A stretch of DNA of 64,000 bases from Streptomyces sp. MUM 2J (GCF_022414535.1 NZ_JADWYM010000031.1:19377-83376); one strand, 5' to 3'. Positions 1 through 10,185 are shown, counted from the stretch's first letter. Notes: generated by a model from the letters alone, not told the origin. Program-made: numbers and translations.

Positions 1-882
1 GCGGCGGCGGCGCTCGCGGGGGCCCGGGCGGCCTGGTCGGGCACGCTGGTCGTGGTCGGGCAGCCCGCCGAGGAGTCGGGTGGCGGAGCGGCGGCGATGG
101 TGGCCGACGGCCTGCACGTGCGGTTCCCCCGCCCCGACGTCCTGTTCGGCCAGCACGTGGCCCCGGGGCTCGCCGGTTTCTACCCGCACACCCCCGGTCT
201 GACCCTGTCGGCCTCCGACGACATCGACGTGGTCGTGTTCGGCGTCGGCGGCCACGGCTCCCGCCCCGAGTCGACCGTCGACCCGGTCGTGACGGCCGCG
301 TACATCGTCACCCGGCTGCAGACCGTGGTCTCCCGGGAGGTCGCGGCGAAGGAGCAGGCCGTGCTGACCGTCGGGCAGCTCCACGCCGGGACGCGCCACA
401 ACGTCATCCCCGACCGGGCGCGGCTCGGGCTGAATCTGCGCACCCAGGACACCCGGACGCGGGAGCGGATCCTCGCCGCGGTCCGGCGCATCGTCGAGGG
501 GGAGTGCCGGGCCGCCGGCTGCCCCGTACCGCCCGAGGTGACGGTGCTGCCGGGGTACCCCAGCACCGTCAACGACGCCGCGCTCGCCACCGGGACCGCC
601 GCCGTCCACCGTGCCCTCTTCGGCGAGCACACCGTCTTCGACTTCGGCCCGGCCATGGGCAGCGAGGACTTCTCCCTGCTCGCGCCGGAGGGGGTGCCGT
701 ACGACTACTGGTACGTCACGTCCACCCCGGCGGCCGTGTGGGAGGCGGCGCCCGGCGAGGACCTGGCCGAGAAGATCGACGGCGTACCCGGCAACCACAG
801 TCCGCTGTTCGCCCCCGATCCGTCGGTGGTCCTACCGGGCGTGGGGACCCTCGTCGCGGCGGCGCTGAGCCGGCTGACCTGA
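1..882 (+). CDS. M20-family amidohydrolase, 5' end cut by window
   Basis: The frame is open from base 1, so the N-terminus lies outside the window; 293 codons remain before the TGA at 880-882. The protein is an M20 (AbgB/HipO/ThrZ type) metallo-amidohydrolase, a family that removes acyl groups from N-acyl amino acids or related amides in the cytoplasm using two metal ions. Visible support is the QPAEE segment near the start (the catalytic Glu and a metal ligand), GGHGSRPE (His of the dimerisation/lid domain), RHNVIPD and the C-terminal GSEDFS stretch supplying the last metal-binding residue. The metal-binding N-terminal third with the first His and Asp ligands is missing only because of the window edge. 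The substrate cannot be told from the sequence. Confidence 0.85.
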   Translation, partial: AAAALAGARAAWSGTLVVVGQPAEESGGGAAAMVADGLHVRFPRPDVLFGQHVAPGLAGFYPHTPGLTLSASDDIDVVVFGVGGHGSRPESTVDPVVTAAYIVTRLQTVVSREVAAKEQAVLTVGQLHAGTRHNVIPDRARLGLNLRTQDTRTRERILAAVRRIVEGECRAAGCPVPPEVTVLPGYPSTVNDAALATGTAAVHRALFGEHTVFDFGPAMGSEDFSLLAPEGVPYDYWYVTSTPAAVWEAAPGEDLAEKIDGVPGNHSPLFAPDPSVVLPGVGTLVAAALSRLT

Positions 883-1031
883 GCCGGACCGACCGGAACC
901 GGCCGGCAGCCGACCGGACCTGACGCGGCCCGACCCGGCGCCGGTGACCGGGCCGGGGGAGCAGCCCCTCCTCGCACGCGACGTGCCGCGGCCGCTCCAC
1001 GCGGCCCCGGGCACCCCGGTGGGCCCGGGAC

Positions 1032-1853
1032 TCAGGGGGCGAGCACGCCGTCCAGGAACCGGATCAGCTCGCCGAAGACCACGTCCCTGTCCGTCTCGTG
1101 GAACACCTCGTGCCGGGCGCCGGCATGGATGTGCTCGGTCAGCACGCCTCCGCTCAGCTGCTCCACACCGGGCCGGCTCCCGGCGAGCGGGACCAGCCGG
1201 TCGTCGTCCCCGTGCAGCCACAGCAGCGGCAGCCCGCCCACGTCGCCGCCCTTGGCGACCGTCTCCAGCGTGCGCACGAACGCCTCCAGCGTGGGGCGCT
1301 TCATCGGGCCGTGCCACACCAGCGGATCGGCCGCGTACGCCGCCCCCACCTCGGGGTCACGGGACAGTGCGGCGGGGTTGATGGGGATGTCGGGGACCTC
1401 CCCGTGCGCCTCGGCCTCGGCGAGCAGCCGCCCCGGCGTCTCCCACGCGCCGATCACCGGACCGGACAGCACCAGTGCGGCGAGCCCGTCTCCGTACCGT
1501 TGGGCGTGCCGGGCGGCGATCAGACCGCCCATGGAGTGGCCGATCACCACGACCGGGCGGCCCGGATGCGCGGTCCGCGCCAGGGCGGCCACCGCCTGCA
1601 CGTCGGTGACGACGTCCTCGAAGTCCTCGATCACCACCCGTTCGCCCGCCGATCCGCCGTGCCCGGTGTGATCGGGTCCGTAGACGGCCGCGCCGTTCGC
1701 CACCAGGACGTCCGCGAGCTCCCCGTACCGTCCGGCGTGCTCGCCGTAGCCGTGCACCACCAGGGCGACGTACCGGGGCCGCTCGTGCGGCCACTCCCGC
1801 ACGACGAGTCTGCCGCGGGTTCCCTCCAGCACGTGCTCACGGGTGTCGGCCAT
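1032..1853 (-). CDS. Alpha/beta hydrolase, monoacylglycerol-lipase-like
   Basis: A 273-residue serine hydrolase of the Hydrolase_4 (monoglyceride lipase / lysophospholipase) family. The catalytic triad is visible: nucleophile in GHSMGG (Ser about residue 107), Asp in HGDDDR (about 218) and His in GARHEV (about 248); the VVHGYGEH segment forms the oxyanion hole. No signal peptide is present, so it acts in the cytoplasm. The ATG at 1853 is preceded by a GGAGGAGACGAGGAG ribosome-binding stretch, which is why it is preferred over a longer frame reaching 1934. It is divergent from the thiolase at 1996 and shares its 140-bp control region, which includes a palindromic operator candidate. A role in lipid or fatty ester turnover alongside the thiolase is inference. 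Confidence 0.85.
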   Translation of the reverse strand: MADTREHVLEGTRGRLVVREWPHERPRYVALVVHGYGEHAGRYGELADVLVANGAAVYGPDHTGHGGSAGERVVIEDFEDVVTDVQAVAALARTAHPGRPVVVIGHSMGGLIAARHAQRYGDGLAALVLSGPVIGAWETPGRLLAEAEAHGEVPDIPINPAALSRDPEVGAAYAADPLVWHGPMKRPTLEAFVRTLETVAKGGDVGGLPLLWLHGDDDRLVPLAGSRPGVEQLSGGVLTEHIHAGARHEVFHETDRDVVFGELIRFLDGVLAP

Positions 1854-1924
1854 GTCTCCTCGTCTCCTCCGGCTGGGTCGGTGAAGCTTCCCGGAGGATC
1901 TTCCCAGGGAGCAGCCGGGCGGTC

Positions 1925-1948
1925 TATAGTCCAAAACTAGCAGTGCTA
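1925..1948 (+). promoter_or_regulatory. Promoter -10 and palindromic operator before the thiolase
   Basis: TATAGT at 1925-1930 fits a -10 element for rightward transcription. Just after it, TAGCAGTGCTA at 1938-1948 is a perfect 11-base inverted repeat (TAGCA-G-TGCTA) in an unusually AT-rich patch. Its position over the likely transcription start suggests a TetR-type repressor site controlling the thiolase and perhaps the divergent hydrolase. No regulator gene lies next to it in the window. Confidence 0.5.
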
Positions 1949-1995
1949 ATTAAGAGCTTGCTGGTCCACAGCGTCGTCGGTCAGGAGTCCCCTTC

Positions 1996-3183
<1,188 letters not shown>

Positions 3184-3396
3184 GCGCGGGGCGCCGGTGC
3201 CCGTACCCCCGCCGCGTCGAGGTGACCGACAGCCTGCCGCTCGGGCCGGCCTGAAGGTCCTCAAGCGGCGGCTGCGGGCGCGGTACGCCGGTGGCCGGAA
3301 CGTTTCGCGACGGGGCGGGCGGCGGCCCCGAGCCGGCCGCCCGCCGCGGGCGGATGTCACGCCGGCCGGACGGCGGGACATAGCATCGGTCTCCGC

Positions 3397-4170
3397 ATGA
3401 ACACGATGACGCTGTGGCACCTGACCGGCCCGGAGTTCGCCGCCCTCGCCCTCGCGGCCCTCCTCGTGGGCTTCTCCAAGACCGCGGTCAGCGGTGCCAA
3501 CACGGTCAGCCTGGCGGTCTTCGCGGCGGTGCTGCCCGCCCGCGCCTCGACCGGGGTACTGCTGCCGGTGCTGATCGCCGGGGACGTGCTGGCCGTGCTC
3601 ACCTACCGGCGCCACGCCCACTGGCCCACGCTGTGGCGGCTGTTCCCGGCGGTGGCGGCGGGCGTGGTCCTCGGCACGCTCTTCCTGATGCGGGCGGACG
3701 ACGCGGTCGTCCGGACGTCGATCGGAGCGATCCTGCTGCTGATGGCCGCGGTGACGCTGTGGCGCCGCCGCACGGCCGGGACGGGGGACGCGCCGGACGC
3801 CGTCACCACGCGGGCCGGCCGCGCCAGGGCCCGCTCCTACGGCGTCCTCGGCGGGTTCACCACCATGGTCGCCAACGCGGGCGGCCCGGTGATGTCGATG
3901 TACCTGCTGTCGGCCGGATTCCGGAAGTTGGGCTTCCTCGGCACGTCGGCCTTCTTCTTCCTGATCGTGAACGTCTCCAAGGTGCCCTTCAGCGCCGGAC
4001 TCGGACTGATCGACGGCCGTTCGCTGCTGCTGGACGCGGCGCTCGTGGTGTTCGTGGTGCCGGGGGCGCTGCTCGGCACATGGGCCGTGAGCAGGATCAA
4101 CCAGCGTCTGTTCGAGCAGCTGGTGATCGTGGCCACGGTGGCCGGAGGCCTTCAGCTGCTGCTGCGCTAG
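3397..4170 (+). CDS. Sulfite exporter TauE/SafE family membrane protein
   Basis: A 257-residue integral membrane protein with about eight hydrophobic segments and the duplicated TauE/SafE layout, including GFSKTAVSGA in the first half and VANAGGPVMSMYLLS starting the second half. Family members move sulfite, sulfoacetate or other organosulfonates/organic anions across the cytoplasmic membrane; the substrate here is unknown. The ATG at 3397 has no clear Shine-Dalgarno sequence; TAGCAT at 3381-3386 could be a -10 box placing the transcript start close to the ATG. A strong hairpin follows the gene, so it is probably a single-gene unit. Confidence 0.88.
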   Translation: MNTMTLWHLTGPEFAALALAALLVGFSKTAVSGANTVSLAVFAAVLPARASTGVLLPVLIAGDVLAVLTYRRHAHWPTLWRLFPAVAAGVVLGTLFLMRADDAVVRTSIGAILLLMAAVTLWRRRTAGTGDAPDAVTTRAGRARARSYGVLGGFTTMVANAGGPVMSMYLLSAGFRKLGFLGTSAFFFLIVNVSKVPFSAGLGLIDGRSLLLDAALVVFVVPGALLGTWAVSRINQRLFEQLVIVATVAGGLQLLLR

Positions 4171-4206
4171 CCGCCGGTGCGGTGGCCGGGCTGGCTGGTG
4201 CCGCGG

Positions 4207-4243
4207 CAGGCGACGTTCGCCCTTGACGGGCGAACGTCGCCTG
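4207..4243 (+). terminator. Strong stem-loop terminator after the TauE/SafE gene
   Basis: Perfect inverted repeat with 16-bp arms (4207-4222 and 4228-4243) and a 5-nt TTGAC loop, 36 bp after the stop codon. There is no T-tract, as is usual for intrinsic terminators in high-GC actinomycetes. It separates this gene from cobK. Confidence 0.85.
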
Positions 4244-4308
4244 TTGCGCCACTGGCGACCCCGGTCCCGGCGGCCGTCCGCCCGCGAGGTCCCCGTACGC
4301 TCGTCCCC

Positions 4309-5055
4309 ATGTCCCCGCACGTCCTGGTCCTCGGCGGAACCACCGAGGCGCGCCTGCTGGCCGCCGAGCTGACGGCGCGCCCGGGGGTGCGCGTCACCAC
4401 GTCCCTCGCCGGGCGGGTCGCCAGGCCCGGCGCCCTGGCGGGAGAGGTCCGCGTCGGTGGCTTCGGCGGCCCGGACGGGATGGCCACGTGGCTGCGGGAG
4501 CACGCGGTGGACGCGGTCGTGGACGCCACCCACCCGTTCGCCGCGACGATCACGGCGAACGCCGCCCGTGCGGCAGCCGCCGCCGGTGTGCCGGCCGTCG
4601 TACTGCGCAGGCCCGGCTGGCGCCCCGGACCCGGGGACCGATGGCACGGGGCGGCGTCCCTGGACGAGGCGGCCACGCTGCTCCCGCGCCTCGGGCACCG
4701 GGTGCTGCTGACGACCGGCCGGCTGGGGCTGGCCGCCTTCGCCCACCTGGCGCAGCTGCACTTCGTCGTACGGTCCGTGGAGCCGCCCGAGCCCCCGATG
4801 CCGCCGCACACCGAGGTCCTGCTGGCCCGCGGCCCGTTCACCGGGGTCCACGAGACGGCGCTGCTGCGGGAGCACCGCATCGACGTGATCGTGACGAAGG
4901 ACAGTGGGGGAGAGGCGACGGCCGCGAAGCTGGGCGCCGCGCGGAGCCTGGGCTTGCCCGTGGTCGTCGTCCGCCGGCCCGCGCTGCCGGACGGGGTGAC
5001 GGCCGTGCCCGACATGGCGGGCGTGCTCGGCCGACTCGGTCTCGGCCGGCCCTGA
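4309..5055 (+). CDS. cobK: Precorrin-6A reductase (CobK/CbiJ)
   Basis: A 248-residue protein of the CobK/CbiJ family, which reduces the macrocycle of (cobalt-)precorrin-6A to 6B with NADPH during cobalamin biosynthesis. Visible family features are the N-terminal nucleotide-binding segment VLVLGGTTEARLLA, the DATHPFAATITANA block, and ELLR/VTKDSGG near the C-terminus that is diagnostic for the family. The ATG at 4309 is chosen because it gives a full-length protein starting at the nucleotide-binding strand. TACGCT at 4295-4300 lies 8 bases upstream, so the mRNA is probably leaderless; this leaves no room for a cobalamin riboswitch. It converges on cobF, the other corrin gene here. Confidence 0.93.
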   Translation: MSPHVLVLGGTTEARLLAAELTARPGVRVTTSLAGRVARPGALAGEVRVGGFGGPDGMATWLREHAVDAVVDATHPFAATITANAARAAAAAGVPAVVLRRPGWRPGPGDRWHGAASLDEAATLLPRLGHRVLLTTGRLGLAAFAHLAQLHFVVRSVEPPEPPMPPHTEVLLARGPFTGVHETALLREHRIDVIVTKDSGGEATAAKLGAARSLGLPVVVVRRPALPDGVTAVPDMAGVLGRLGLGRP

Positions 5056-5239
5056 CCCGGCACACGGCCCGCCGACGGCGCGCGACACCCCCCTCGCCGT
5101 CCGCCCGACCTGTCCTGCCGGAGCCGGGCCGAGTGGGCGTCCCGCGCCGAGCCGCGGTCCGGGCGGACAGGCGGCGGCCCGTGCGCCGGGGCCCGCACCG
5201 GGCCTGCGCCACGCCCCGGGGCGAACCCGGCGCGAGGGC

Positions 5240-6019
5240 CTACGCCCCGCCGCCCCCGGAGCCGCGGCGCAGCAGGTAGGTGTCCATGATCCAGCCCTTG
5301 CGCTCCCGGGCCTCCGCGCGCAGCCGCTCGATCCGGGGCGCGGCCTCGGCGATCGGGCCGGATTCCAGGATCTCGTCCGGGGTACCGACATAGGCACCCC
5401 AGTAGATGTGGATGTCCTGGTCGGCGTACTGCCGGAAGGCCTGGTGGGCGTCGAGCATCACCACCACGTCGTCCACGCCCTCGGGAAAGCCCTCCGCGAG
5501 CCGTCGGCCGGTGGTGATCTGCACCGGCCGCGCCACCCGGTTCAGCCCGGTGCGGTGCCGGGCGACCAGGGCGGAGACGCTGCTGATCCCGGGCACGACA
5601 TCGTACACGAAGGCGACCTCCCCCCGCTCCCGCACCTCGTCCAGGATCCCGATCGTGCTGTCGTACAGCGCCGGGTCCCCCCAGACCAGGAACGCGCCGG
5701 TCTCGTCCTCGCCGAGTTCCCCGGTGATCAGCCGCGCGTAGATGTCGGCGCGGGCACTGCGCCAGTCGCCCACGGCCGGTGAGTACGACGCCCCGTCCGC
5801 CCCGCGGTCCCGCTCGGGATCCCGTGCCTGGATCACGCGGTAGCCGCCGTCCGGACAGTGTGTCCGCAGCATGTCCCGGCGCAGCTGCGTCAGATCGCTC
5901 TTCACCTCGCCCTTGTCCAGGACGAAGAACACGTCCGTGCTCCGCAGCGCCCTGACCGCCTGCAGGGTGAGCTGGTCGGGGTCGCCCGCACCGATGCCGA
6001 TGACATGAATGGTTCGCAC
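5240..6019 (-). CDS. cobF: Precorrin-6A synthase (deacetylating)
   Basis: A 259-residue SAM-dependent tetrapyrrole methylase. CobF methylates precorrin-5 at C-1 with loss of acetate, giving precorrin-6A in the aerobic cobalamin pathway, the substrate of the adjacent CobK. The N-terminal IGIGAGDPDQLTLQA motif is the corrin methylase SAM signature; FLVWGDPALYDS and VPGISSVSALVARH are further conserved blocks. The GTG start at 6019 opens directly onto this motif. It is followed 49 bases upstream in the same direction by the DUF309 gene. CobF is characteristic of the oxygen-dependent route, consistent with an aerobic actinomycete. Confidence 0.93.
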   Translation of the reverse strand: MRTIHVIGIGAGDPDQLTLQAVRALRSTDVFFVLDKGEVKSDLTQLRRDMLRTHCPDGGYRVIQARDPERDRGADGASYSPAVGDWRSARADIYARLITGELGEDETGAFLVWGDPALYDSTIGILDEVRERGEVAFVYDVVPGISSVSALVARHRTGLNRVARPVQITTGRRLAEGFPEGVDDVVVMLDAHQAFRQYADQDIHIYWGAYVGTPDEILESGPIAEAAPRIERLRAEARERKGWIMDTYLLRRGSGGGGA

Positions 6020-6067
6020 GCCCCGAGTCTGCCGTACGCCACGGACGGTGACGGCACCGCCCGCCGG

Positions 6068-6598
6068 TCAGCGCAGCCGGGGTGCCCGTTGCCGCGCGTC
6101 GACGGCGGCCCCGGCCGTCTCCACCCGCGCGGCCAGATCACCGGCCCAGGCGACCAGACCCGCGAGGTCCAGCCCGTACGGCCGCGCCTCGCCGGATCCG
6201 GTGGTCCACTCCGCCACGGCCGTCGCCCCGCGCCGCAGCAGCCGGGCCCCGCCGGTGGCGTTCCCGCGGGCGGCATGCGTGAGGCCCACCGAGAGCTGGG
6301 CCAGTCCGCGCCACAGGGTCCGCTCGCCCGGCGGCCCGGCCTTCCACGCGTCCTCGAACACCTCGTGGGCGTGGAACGGGCGGCCCGCGTCCAGCAGGGC
6401 CTGCGCCTGCGCGACGGTCTCGTCGGGCGTGCGCACCACCCCCTCGGGCTGTCGCGGCACCCCGGGTGAGCCGTAGGGCAGGGGCCGCCCGAGCCCGTCC
6501 CGCGGCCGTGCGTTGCGGGCGCGGCCCGCGTCGTCCCGGTCCCTCGCACCGCCCGGCCGTGCGGTGGCGGCAGCGTCCGTCCGACCCGTGTCGCTCAT
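6068..6598 (-). CDS. DUF309 domain protein
   Basis: A 176-residue protein of the DUF309 family (function unknown). The hallmark helix is FHAHEVFEDAWKAGP, matching the family HExxExxW pattern, followed by GLAQLSVGLTHAARGN. The first 60 residues are Arg/Pro/Gly-rich and look disordered. The ATG at 6598 is preceded by a purine-rich GGGAGGGG stretch. It lies just upstream of cobF in the same orientation, and the tRNA-Pro gene begins 107 bp away on the other strand. No catalytic role can be assigned. Confidence 0.8.
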   Translation of the reverse strand: MSDTGRTDAAATARPGGARDRDDAGRARNARPRDGLGRPLPYGSPGVPRQPEGVVRTPDETVAQAQALLDAGRPFHAHEVFEDAWKAGPPGERTLWRGLAQLSVGLTHAARGNATGGARLLRRGATAVAEWTTGSGEARPYGLDLAGLVAWAGDLAARVETAGAAVDARQRAPRLR

Positions 6599-6704
6599 TC
6601 CTCGATTGTCCCCTCCCGCGGCAAGGCCCACTTCGGGGTGGCCCCCGCTGTGGGGTAGAGTTCTGTCCGTCGCGATCACGCGGAGTACCGCGGGGGACGC
6701 AGAC

Positions 6705-6778
<74 letters not shown>

Positions 6779-6797
6779 CTCGTGAGAGTCGCAGATC

Positions 6798-6831
6798 AGA
6801 GGCCGTGTCGGAGAGATCCGAGACGGCCTCT
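6798..6831 (+). terminator. Stem-loop terminator of tRNA-Pro copy 1
   Basis: Hairpin with 9-bp outer stem (A plus GAGGCCGT paired with ACGGCCTC plus T), one G/G mismatch, a 5-bp inner stem TCGGA/TCCGA and a GAGA loop, 20 bases after the tRNA. Confidence 0.8.
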
Positions 6832-7038
6832 CGGTTATGCCCGGGGCCGCCTCCCGTGCCGTCCGTGGCCCTCCGGCCGGGCAAGCCGTGGCGGGGCGGA
6901 CCGGCGAACGCGGCAGAGGTGGAGCTGCCCGGGGTCCGGCCGTTCGCCCGGTACGCGCGGGCGGTGTGTCCGAGCGGGCGGTGTGTCCGAGCGGGACGGC
7001 CGCGGCCGGTCCGGCACGGCCCCCGCCACCGGAGTCCG

Positions 7039-7431
7039 TCAGCCGTCCGCCGCCTCTCGGGCGATCCGCTCGAACTGCGCGCCCATGGCGTCGGACAGCG
7101 CCATCGCCGCGGAGAGCGGCCGGACCATGACCAGGAAGTCGTCGATCTTGCCGTCCTCGTCGAAGTGGAGGAAGTCGCAGCCCTGGATCTGCTTGCCGCC
7201 GACGGTCGCGGTGAAGACGAACGCGTGGTCCCGGCCGTCCGGGTTGGCGATCTCGCGCACGTAGGTGAAGTCCTCGAAGACCCGGGAGACGCCGCGCAGG
7301 ATCGCGGCGGTGATCGCCTTGCCCGGGTACGGCTTGAAGGCGACGGGACTCGTGAAGACGACGTCCTCGGCGAGCAGCGCCTCGACGGCCGCGTGGTCCT
7401 GGGTCTCGACGGCCTTGCGGAAGGGGTGCAC
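7039..7431 (-). CDS. SnoaL-like / nuclear transport factor 2 family protein
   Basis: A 130-residue single-domain NTF2-fold protein (SnoaL-like). The pattern of an N-terminal helical pair (AVETQDHAAVEALLAEDVVFTSP) followed by curved strands (RDHAFVFTATVGGKQIQGCDFLHFDEDGKIDDFLVMV) is typical. Members range from polyketide cyclases to isomerases and ligand-binding proteins, so no reaction is assigned. The GTG at 7431 is preferred because AGAGGTGA lies 5 bases upstream. It is divergent from the PadR regulator gene, and a double palindrome sits in the shared region, so repression by that or another regulator is likely. Confidence 0.8.
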   Translation of the reverse strand: MHPFRKAVETQDHAAVEALLAEDVVFTSPVAFKPYPGKAITAAILRGVSRVFEDFTYVREIANPDGRDHAFVFTATVGGKQIQGCDFLHFDEDGKIDDFLVMVRPLSAAMALSDAMGAQFERIAREAADG

Positions 7432-7441
7432 GGGATCACCT

Positions 7442-7461
7442 CTAATCAATTAGTTGACTAA
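7442..7461. promoter_or_regulatory. Overlapping inverted repeats in the SnoaL/PadR divergent region
   Basis: Two perfect inverted repeats overlap: CTAATCAATTAG (7442-7453) and TTAGTTGACTAA (7450-7461), each 5+2+5. They lie 11 bases upstream of the SnoaL-like start and about 100 bases upstream of the PadR gene. The TTAG...CTAA half-sites resemble winged-helix (MarR/PadR) operators. Confidence 0.5.
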
Positions 7462-7562
7462 GTGCATCGGAGGCTATGGAGGTACTCCGGGACTTGTCCA
7501 GCCCCTGCCGTCCCCGCTGCCCGGCCGAATCCGCGAACGGCCAATGCTGCTAGCGTGCCCGC

Positions 7563-8156
7563 ATGGCCCTGCGGAACGCGGTGATGGCGGCCCTCCTCGA
7601 AGGCGAGGCCTCCGGCTACGACCTCGCCAAGCAGTTCGACGCCTCCGTGGCGAACTTCTGGATGGCCACCCCCCAGCAGCTCTACCGCGAACTGGAGCGC
7701 ATGGCGGGCGAGGGGCTCATCACCGCCCGGGTCGTCGAGCAGGAACGCCGCCCGAACAAGCGGCTCTTCTCCCTCACCGCGGCAGGGAGAAGGGCCGTGC
7801 GTGCCTACGTCGCCGAACCGCCCGCCCGGCCGACGGCGATCCGGGACGAGCTCCTGGTCAAGGTGCAGTGCGCGGACGTCGGTGACATCGAGGCCGTCCG
7901 CGCGGCGGTCAGCGAGCACACGGAGTGGGCCGCGGCCAAGCTCGCGCGGTACGAACGCCTCCGCGACCGCCTGCTGAAGGGGCGCACGGAGGACGAGTAC
8001 TTCGAGCAGGCCGAGCGGATCGGCCCGTACCTGACGCTGATGCGCGGCATGATGTTCGAGCGGGAGAACATCCGCTGGGGCGAGACCGCGCTGCGCCGGC
8101 TCGCACGGCGTGCCACGGCCGCCGGTGGACGGGGGCGCGCCACGTCGTCGGCGTGA
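7563..8156 (+). CDS. PadR family transcriptional regulator
   Basis: A 197-residue regulator. Residues 1-80 form the PadR winged helix (ALRNAVMAALLEGEASGYDLAKQF...PQQLYRELERMAGEGLI), and the rest is the alpha-helical Vir_act_alpha_C dimerisation domain (ERLRDRLL...YLTLMRGMMFERENIRW). PadR proteins usually repress a nearby gene and release DNA on binding a small ligand. TAGCGT at 7551-7556 lies 6 bases before the ATG with no Shine-Dalgarno sequence, pointing to a leaderless transcript. The probable target is the divergent SnoaL-like gene through the palindromes at 7442-7461. Confidence 0.88.
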   Translation: MALRNAVMAALLEGEASGYDLAKQFDASVANFWMATPQQLYRELERMAGEGLITARVVEQERRPNKRLFSLTAAGRRAVRAYVAEPPARPTAIRDELLVKVQCADVGDIEAVRAAVSEHTEWAAAKLARYERLRDRLLKGRTEDEYFEQAERIGPYLTLMRGMMFERENIRWGETALRRLARRATAAGGRGRATSSA

Positions 8157-8407
8157 AGCACCGGCCTGGTGAGCCTCCGGTCCCGGCTCCTGCCGTCCTG
8201 GCTCCCACCGTCCTGCCTCCTGCCGTTGTGCCTTCCGGCCTGCTCGGCTTACCGGGTCCGCACGGCTGCCCGGCCCGGCGCACGGTTCATGCCACCTGCG
8301 CCGCGGCGGCCGTTCACAGCGCGTGCTCCCCGGTTCCCCGTGCTCCGGTGCCCGGGCCCCGGCCCGCTGCCCCCGGTTCCGGCTGCGTACAGGGCCCGGG
8401 ACGCGGA

Positions 8408-9916
8408 CTACTTCGGTGCCCGCTCCGGGCGCCGGAGCAGCACGGACACGGCGACCACGGCGAGCAGGGCGACCGCGCTGCTGCCCAGCAGGGCGAACCG
8501 CATGCCGTCGAGGAAGGCCGTCCGGGCCTGGTCGGCCACCGGGCCTCCGACGGCGTTCGCGGCGGCCAGTGAGGACCGGGCCGCCGCGGCGACGTGCGGG
8601 GGCACGCCGGTCAGGTCCAGCCCGTCGCGGTAGGTGGCGCTCAGGATGCTGCCGAGGACCGCGATGCCCAGCGCGCCGCCGAGCTCCCGCGTGAGGTCGT
8701 TCATCGCCGAGCCGACGTTCTGCAGCGCCCGGGGCAGGGCGCCGGTGATGGCGGTGGTCGCCGGAGTCATCGCCAGTCCCATCCCGAGGCCGTTGGAGAA
8801 GAGCGCGGTGGCGATCAGCCAGTAGGAACTCCGGGCGTCGATCTGGGCGAGGGTGCCCATGCCGAGCGCGACGGCGAGCAGTCCCGCGACCCAGGGGCCC
8901 CTCGCTCCGAAGCGGGCGGTCAGGCGCGGGCTCAGCCGTGAGGACGGCACCATGCCCACGGACAGCGGCAGCATGCTCACCGCGGCGACCAGGGCGCTGT
9001 CACCACGCACCATCTGCAGGTACTGCATGATCACGAAGATGAAGCCGAAGAAGCCGAAGAAGACGAGCGTCATCGACAGCGAGCCGGCCGTGAAGCGCCG
9101 GTTGCGGAACAGGCGCGGGTCCAGCAGCGGGCTTGGCCGCCGCAGTTCCCAGACGACGAAGACGGCCAGGAACGCCAGCCCCAGGCCGATGCCGCCGAGG
9201 GTCGACGCGTCGTGCCAGCCGCGGGTCGGGGCCTCGATCACCGAGTACACGACCAGCGCCAGGCACACCACCGACAGCAGCACGCCGACCACGTCGATCC
9301 GCGCGGTGTCCGGCTCGGCCGACTCCGGCACGTACAGCAGCGTGCCGACCAGGGCGGCCAGGGAGAGGGCGACGTTGAGGACGAAGACGGAGGGCCAGGA
9401 CCACAACTCCAGCAGGAGCCCCGAGGCCAGGATCCCCACCACCGCGCTGGCCCCCGCGACCGCGGCCCACACACTGACCGCGCGGGTCCGCTGCGCGCCG
9501 GAGAACGTGCTGGTGATCGTGGACAGGGTGGCCGGCATGACCAGGGCGGCGCCCGCCCCGAGCACGGCGCGCAGGGCGATCAGGGTGGTGGGGTCGGTCG
9601 TGAGCGCAGCCGCTCCCGAACCCGCTCCGAAGATCGCGAGACCGGCGAGCAGGGCCCGGCGGCGGCCGAACCGGTCACCCAGCGCACCTGCCGGCAGGAG
9701 CAGCGAGGCGAACGCCAGGCTGTAGGCGTCGATGATCCACGAGAGCTGCGTCTGGCTGCCGTGGGTCTCCCTGGCGATGTTGGGCAGTGCCACGTTGAGC
9801 GACGCCATCGCCGCGACCACAGCGCCCAGGGCCAGGCAGGTGATGACGAGGACGAGGGGCCGGCGGACGGGGGGTGCTGCGGGGCGGGCGGTATCGAGAG
9901 GCTGCACGACGCTCAT
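8408..9916 (-). CDS. MFS transporter, DHA2 (14-TMS) drug efflux family
   Basis: A 502-residue major facilitator protein with about 14 hydrophobic segments. Motif A appears as GALGDRFGRRRALLAG, and the motif WIIDAYSLAFASLLLPAG is characteristic of DHA2 drug:H+ antiporters (EmrB/QacA type). It would export a toxic or endogenous compound across the cytoplasmic membrane. ATG at 9916 follows AGGAAG. It is divergent from a TetR gene with 279 bp between them, the standard arrangement of a repressor and the pump it controls. The substrate is unknown. Confidence 0.9.
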   Translation of the reverse strand: MSVVQPLDTARPAAPPVRRPLVLVITCLALGAVVAAMASLNVALPNIARETHGSQTQLSWIIDAYSLAFASLLLPAGALGDRFGRRRALLAGLAIFGAGSGAAALTTDPTTLIALRAVLGAGAALVMPATLSTITSTFSGAQRTRAVSVWAAVAGASAVVGILASGLLLELWSWPSVFVLNVALSLAALVGTLLYVPESAEPDTARIDVVGVLLSVVCLALVVYSVIEAPTRGWHDASTLGGIGLGLAFLAVFVVWELRRPSPLLDPRLFRNRRFTAGSLSMTLVFFGFFGFIFVIMQYLQMVRGDSALVAAVSMLPLSVGMVPSSRLSPRLTARFGARGPWVAGLLAVALGMGTLAQIDARSSYWLIATALFSNGLGMGLAMTPATTAITGALPRALQNVGSAMNDLTRELGGALGIAVLGSILSATYRDGLDLTGVPPHVAAAARSSLAAANAVGGPVADQARTAFLDGMRFALLGSSAVALLAVVAVSVLLRRPERAPK

Positions 9917-10185
9917 GTGGTGTTCTTCCTGGATTCCCGGCGGGGTGCCGGGGTGCACGGAGCCTGCGGACGCGGTCAGCCGGCCGGCTGACCGCAGCCC
10001 ACGGTGACGGCGCCCCGGGCATGAATTCCACCGCGATGAATAAGGCGGGGGCGCAGTCGGGACCTGCGGAGCTCCGGACGTCCGCGGCGCGGGACGGGGG
10101 CCCGCCCGATGACGTGGGGGCGGCGTCCGGCGGCCGGCCCGCGGGCCGTGGCGCACGCCGGCGGGTGACCGGCGGTTCCTCGGGG

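Noticed and set aside
4171..4308. Cobalamin riboswitch before cobK
   Set aside because: The gap is short, contains only a terminator hairpin, and cobK seems leaderless; no B12-box-like sequence was seen.
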